From Gemmatimonadota bacterium (lineage in GTDB: Bacteria; Gemmatimonadota; Gemmatimonadetes; Gemmatimonadales; Gemmatimonadaceae), in assembly GCA_003152485.1 (NCBI GenBank), contig PMAE01000018.1, positions 32,462 through 78,209 on the forward strand: 45,748 nt of DNA. Reading direction: 5' to 3'. The translations under genes were made by a program, and so were the position numbers. The notes beneath the pieces are model-generated. The model was not told the origin of the DNA. It worked only from the letters and a program-made list of their open reading frames with translations, and did no database searches. Shown here piece after piece: positions 42,746 through 45,748 of this stretch. Each line of letters opens with the position of its first letter. Positions within the stretch are counted from its first letter, which is position 1.

Positions 42746-44359
42746 GTGGCCCACGAGCCCCAACCCACCGCGGACCACGATTGGCGGCGTACGGTCGCGA
42801 TGCTGGCGATCATCATCGCCGTCGGCGCGATGATCCGCGTCACGGCCCTCGGACGTCAAAGCTTCTGGCTGGATGAGGCCTTCAGCGTGCTGCTGGTGCG
42901 CGCACCGTGGGCCGCATTCGTCTATCAGCTCCGCACGGCCGAAGCCAACATGGGGCTCTACTATCTGCTGCTTCGCCCGTGGGCACACTTCGGCACCAGC
43001 GAGTGGCACGTCCGGCTGCTGTCGGTACTCGCCGGTGTCACCACGATCCCGCTCACCGCCGCCATCGCGGGCCGGCTCTTCGGCCGCACGGTCGCGCTCA
43101 CCGCCGCCGCCGTGATCGCCCTCGATCCGCTCGACATCTGGGCTTCGCAAGAAGCCCGCGGCTACGCCCTCGTCATCCTGCTCGTCACGTGCTCCACCTG
43201 GGCGTTCGTGCGGGCGGTCGCCGGCGATGCGGACGCCGTCACACCTGCGGGCCCGTCTCCGCGGCCACCCGCGCTTTCCTCCGGCGCGTGGTGGACGGTC
43301 TACGTCGTGGCGAGCGCGCTGGCCGTGTACACCCACCTCTACGCGATCCTAGTCCTCCTCGCGCAGTGGCTCTCGCTCGCCGTCCGACCCCCGTCGATCC
43401 GGTGGCGCGCGTTGATCACCAGCGGTGTCGCGCTCGCCCTGCTTGTCACGCCGATGATGCTCTTCGTGATCAGCCGTCCCCACGGAAACATCGATTGGCT
43501 CCGCGGGGTTCTCAGCCAACACCCACGTGCCGTCTGGCGACTGATTCACTCGACGCTCGGGACCGGTGGCGCGATCGCCGCATTCGGCTATGTCGTCGCC
43601 TGCGCCATCGTTACGTGGACCGGTGTGCGGATGACTCGCCGAGCAGCGACGCCCGAGTCGCGGTGGGCTGCCCTCATGCCCGTGGTCTGGCTCGTCACAC
43701 CCGTCGCAATCCCATTCGCGGTGTCGATCACGCTCAAACCGGTGCTCGACCCGCGGTATATCACGATCTGCGCGCCCGCCGTCGCGATCCTGACGGCGGC
43801 CGCGATCATGCAATCCCGCGGCCCGTGGCGGGCCCGGCTCCTCGCTCTCGTCGTTGCCTTCGAACTCTTCGGGGATTGGGCCTACTTCGCCTCTTTTCGC
43901 AAGGAGAACTGGCGCGACGCGTCGCTCGGCGTAGTCGCCGATGCGCGCGCCGGTGACGTAGCCATTTTTTACGCTCCCTATGTCCGCCGCCCCTTCGACT
44001 ACTACGCCGCGCACGCGGCGCCGGCGAACGCATCTCGACCACCACGCATTCTGTATCCGTCGGCTCGCTACTCCGACTTCACGCTCGACAGTATCGTCCC
44101 ACTCTCTCTCTCCGGCGCCCTGGACTCGGCGCGACTCGCGCCCCGCCTCTGGCTGATCGTGAGTCACACGGCGCCCGCCGACTCGGCGTGCATCACCGCG
44201 ATGGACGCCGCTCTGCACCCGACGCTCGAGCCGGTCGACGACCGGCATCTCGCCGGTGGCATCGAGGTGCGCCTGTACGCTCACGCGGCCGGCCCGTCAG
44301 CTGCGCCGAGCGACGCGTCGCCCGACTCGGCGATCGCGAAGGCCTGCCCGCAAGCGTGA
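42746..44359 (+). CDS. GT39/PMT-type (ArnT-like) membrane glycosyltransferase
   Basis: A 537-aa inner-membrane GT-C enzyme that moves a sugar from a polyprenyl-phosphate donor. The start is GTG 42746. The first periplasmic loop has the catalytic acidic motif WLDEAFS (Asp43/Glu44), diagnostic for the PMT_2/ArnT group. About ten helices follow, with a short soluble C-terminal part. The donor and acceptor cannot be told, and no other glycan gene is next to it. The region 42484-42745 (262 bp) has no recognisable gene or element. Confidence 0.87.
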   Translation: MAHEPQPTADHDWRRTVAMLAIIIAVGAMIRVTALGRQSFWLDEAFSVLLVRAPWAAFVYQLRTAEANMGLYYLLLRPWAHFGTSEWHVRLLSVLAGVTTIPLTAAIAGRLFGRTVALTAAAVIALDPLDIWASQEARGYALVILLVTCSTWAFVRAVAGDADAVTPAGPSPRPPALSSGAWWTVYVVASALAVYTHLYAILVLLAQWLSLAVRPPSIRWRALITSGVALALLVTPMMLFVISRPHGNIDWLRGVLSQHPRAVWRLIHSTLGTGGAIAAFGYVVACAIVTWTGVRMTRRAATPESRWAALMPVVWLVTPVAIPFAVSITLKPVLDPRYITICAPAVAILTAAAIMQSRGPWRARLLALVVAFELFGDWAYFASFRKENWRDASLGVVADARAGDVAIFYAPYVRRPFDYYAAHAAPANASRPPRILYPSARYSDFTLDSIVPLSLSGALDSARLAPRLWLIVSHTAPADSACITAMDAALHPTLEPVDDRHLAGGIEVRLYAHAAGPSAAPSDASPDSAIAKACPQA

Positions 44360-44374
44360 GTGCGGAGATTGTCG
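44115..44374. other. See repeat entry at 44374-44408
   Basis: Placeholder with no content of its own: the array in this gap is described in the next entry. Confidence 0.01.
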
Positions 44375-44408
44375 TGCGACGTTCGATGTTCGTGGCTCGG
44401 AGTTGACG
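44374..44408. repeat. Heptanucleotide array E3 between convergent genes
   Basis: Heptamers of the type GTTCGAT run at 7-bp period: GTGCGAC, GTTCGAT, GTTCGTG, GCTCGGA and GTTGACG. The array begins 15 bp after the glycosyltransferase stop and lies downstream of the yceI stop (44440) on the other strand. The unit differs from that of E1 and E2. Confidence 0.65.
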
Positions 44409-44439
44409 AACGAGTCCGCCATTCGCGTACCACGGCCGA

Positions 44440-45000
44440 CTAGTCCTGCCGAATGAGCTCCACGTCGAGATTGATCTTGACGTCGGTGGCGACGGCGACA
44501 CCGCCGAGTTCCAGTGCCTGGTTCCACACCAGCCCAAAGTCGCGCCGGTCGATCTTTGTCGTCGCGGCGAACCCGGACCGAGTACCGCCCCACGGGTCCT
44601 TACCCCGACCCTCTTCCGTCACGTCGAGGACGACCGATTTAGTCACACCATGAATCGTCAGGTCGCCCGTCACATGAAACTTGCCGCCGCTGGGCGCCGA
44701 GATGCGGGTCGAGCGAAACGTCAGCGACGGGAACCGCTCGGCGTCGAAGAAATCGGGCGAGCGGAGGTGCTCGTCGCGCTTCGCTTCGCTGGTGTCGATG
44801 CTCGCGACTTTCATGGAGACCTCGATCGACGACTTGGTGAAATCCGCCGAGTTCTCGCGAACGGTCCCGTCCACGTCGGCGAAATGCCCACGAACGGTCG
44901 TGATCATCAGATGCTTGACGGCAAACTCCACCCGCGTGTGCGACGGGTCAACGCGCCACTGCGAGATGGTGGATGCCGCGGGTTGCTGCGTGGTGGCCAT
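44440..45000 (-). CDS. YceI-family protein
   Basis: A 186-aa protein of the YceI family, a lipocalin-like barrel that binds polyisoprenoids in related bacteria. The typical pattern is present: WRVDPSHTRVEFAVKHLMITTVRGHFADVDGTV, then DTSEAKRDEHLRSPDFFDAERFPSLTFRST, GDLTIHGVTKSVVLDV and DFGLVW. There is no clear signal peptide, so it may be cytoplasmic, unlike the secreted E. coli form. It follows marR by 155 bp, and a MarR-like inverted repeat lies in that gap, about 103 bp upstream of the start. Confidence 0.9.
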   Translation of the reverse strand: MATTQQPAASTISQWRVDPSHTRVEFAVKHLMITTVRGHFADVDGTVRENSADFTKSSIEVSMKVASIDTSEAKRDEHLRSPDFFDAERFPSLTFRSTRISAPSGGKFHVTGDLTIHGVTKSVVLDVTEEGRGKDPWGGTRSGFAATTKIDRRDFGLVWNQALELGGVAVATDVKINLDVELIRQD

Positions 45001-45102
45001 AACCTCTCCTGGAATTGAACAATGCTGCTGACGAATGAGCGTGTGGCGAACGACTATCGGAAGTTCCGTGCCCGGAGGCCCGGAAACCGTTCATTTAAAG
45101 GA

Positions 45103-45118
45103 ATCTCGATATCGTGAT
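45103..45118. promoter_or_regulatory. Candidate MarR operator upstream of yceI
   Basis: ATCTCGA (45103-45109), a 2-bp centre, and TCGTGAT (45112-45118) form a near-perfect inverted repeat with one mismatch. It has the same arms-and-spacing layout as the perfect repeat at the marR start (45610-45625), and lies between marR and yceI, as expected for an operator controlling yceI. Confidence 0.6.
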
Positions 45119-45155
45119 ATTGGTTCCGGCGCCCTCGGGCCGGGCCCGCGAATCG

Positions 45156-45611
45156 TTACACGGCGTGCTCGGCCGCCAGCCCCAGGCGCTTGAGGAGGGC
45201 CGTGGCGAGCCGCTTCTCCTCCGCGGACAGCCCAGCCGTCGCCCGGCGGATCGCCTCCGCATGATCCGGGAAGATCGACGCCATGAGACGTCGGCCAGCG
45301 GCGCTGATCGCGGCGTAGCGTACGCGCTGGTCCTGGGCGCACCGGCGACGGGTCAAAAGGCCACGGCGAGCGAGCTTGTCGATCACGTATGTCATGCTCC
45401 CGCTCGTCAACAACACCCGGTCGCCCAGTTCGCCGATCGGCAGATCGCCCTTATGGTACAACGCCTCGAGCACCGCGAACTCACTCCCCATCAGCTCGTG
45501 CCGCTCCACGTCCCGTCGCGACCGCTCCGCCAGCGCGCGAAATGCACGGGCGAGCACGACCCAGAGTTTGAGCGACAACTCCCGATCGGTAACGGTGGCG
45601 GTGGTAGTCAT
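45156..45611 (-). CDS. MarR-family transcriptional regulator
   Basis: A 151-aa winged-helix repressor from ATG 45611. The DNA-binding core is GSEFAVLEALYHKGDLPIGELGDRVLLTSGSMTYVIDKLARRGLLTRRRCAQDQRVRYAAISAAGRRLM, including the recognition helix and the wing (CAQDQRVR). Long N- and C-terminal helices form the dimer. It lies upstream of yceI on the same strand. An in-frame ATG at 45650 would add 13 residues, but it would place the operator inside the coding sequence. Start 45611 has no Shine-Dalgarno, so translation may be leaderless. Confidence 0.92.
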   Translation of the reverse strand: MTTTATVTDRELSLKLWVVLARAFRALAERSRRDVERHELMGSEFAVLEALYHKGDLPIGELGDRVLLTSGSMTYVIDKLARRGLLTRRRCAQDQRVRYAAISAAGRRLMASIFPDHAEAIRRATAGLSAEEKRLATALLKRLGLAAEHAV

Positions 45612-45625
45612 CTTGAGGTCAAGAT
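45610..45625. promoter_or_regulatory. Candidate MarR operator at the marR start
   Basis: A perfect inverted repeat, ATCTTGA / GG / TCAAGAT, overlaps the marR start codon (45609-45611). Operators of this size and spacing are typical of MarR dimers, and this place fits autorepression. Confidence 0.75.
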
Positions 45626-45681
45626 AATCGATCGCCGACGACATCGCCAATCATCGCCACCGTACCGGCGACGTCCACGCC

Positions 45682-45748
45682 GACTGGCGATGCCGACTGG
45701 CGATGCCGACTGGCGATGCCGATTGGCGATGCCGACTGGCGATGCCGA
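45682..45748. repeat. 13-bp tandem repeat upstream of marR
   Basis: GACTGGCGATGCC is repeated five times end to end (45682-45746), with one variant copy (GATTGGCGATGCC at 45721-45733), and continues as GA to the window end. It starts about 70 bp upstream of the marR start. The period of 13 bp differs from the 7-bp arrays. Confidence 0.85.

Noticed and set aside
44115-44374. An additional feature in the C-terminal part of the glycosyltransferase gene
   Set aside because: The low-confidence placeholder entry in the feature list has no content; this segment is simply the end of the 42746-44359 coding region.
45682-45748. CRISPR array or plasmid iterons at the window end
   Set aside because: The 13-bp copies are directly adjacent with no spacers, and there is no cas or rep gene nearby.

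Overview
The window is GC-rich bacterial chromosome with tightly packed genes on both strands. Several co-directional pairs share 4-bp stop/start overlaps, and no gap without a gene exceeds about 260 bp. The gene mix points to a Gram-negative aerobic heterotroph, most likely Gemmatimonadota. It includes a Ser/Thr kinase fused to a TolB-like domain and TPRs, a BamA/D15-type outer-membrane protein, many exported proteins and lipoproteins, a D-amino-acid transaminase, DUF922, DUF488 and YVTN proteins. The taxon is an inference from gene content; there is no rRNA here. I saw no tRNA, rRNA, CRISPR array or transposase.

Layout. 1-7.6 kb: fluoride channel, thioredoxin-2, a GT4 glycosyltransferase, a lipoprotein fused to an alpha/beta-hydrolase that lacks its nucleophile, a PLP decarboxylase, and an ECF sigma factor followed 11 bp later by a DUF922 zinc-protease lipoprotein. 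7.6-18.2 kb: prolyl oligopeptidase, a small membrane protein coupled to a BNR-repeat protein, DUF488, the Ser/Thr kinase, an MMPL transporter, a short Gre-like-motif protein and an ANTAR-type pseudo-response regulator. 18.4-25.9 kb: a DsbD split into two genes, then fumarylacetoacetase, an unknown gene and isocitrate dehydrogenase in one overlapping operon, with AceK (IDH kinase/phosphatase) divergent from icd. 25.9-31.1 kb: a five-gene minus-strand block of D-amino-acid transaminase, a DUF155/RMD1-like protein, an exported unknown, an exported trypsin-like protease with an unrecognised C-terminal domain, and a membrane FHA protein. 31.1-36.5 kb: envelope proteins, including a second copy of the unknown domain seen at 2.7-3.5 kb, a POTRA/beta-barrel protein and a YVTN propeller protein. 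36.5-45.7 kb: two GNAT acetyltransferases, a Spy/LTXXQ chaperone, an SGNH (TesA-like) pseudoenzyme, a DUF1624/HGSNAT-like membrane protein, a histone-H1-like protein fused to a duplicated 80-residue domain, a GT39-type glycosyltransferase, and a MarR/YceI pair with matching inverted-repeat operators.

The most unusual signals lie between genes and in dead enzymes. Intergenic 7-bp-period tandem arrays occur at about 1, 20.5, 35.7, 37.9, 38.5 and 44.4 kb, most of them just after stop codons. The arrays at 20.5 and 35.7 kb are clearly related, and each abuts the stop codon of a minus-strand gene in the same orientation; this resembles the heptanucleotide STRR repeats of cyanobacteria. Two or three proteins keep a catalytic or signalling fold but have lost the key residue. 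A conserved His/Cys-rich unknown domain occurs twice, and an FHA-protein/exported-protease operon could be a small envelope surveillance module.
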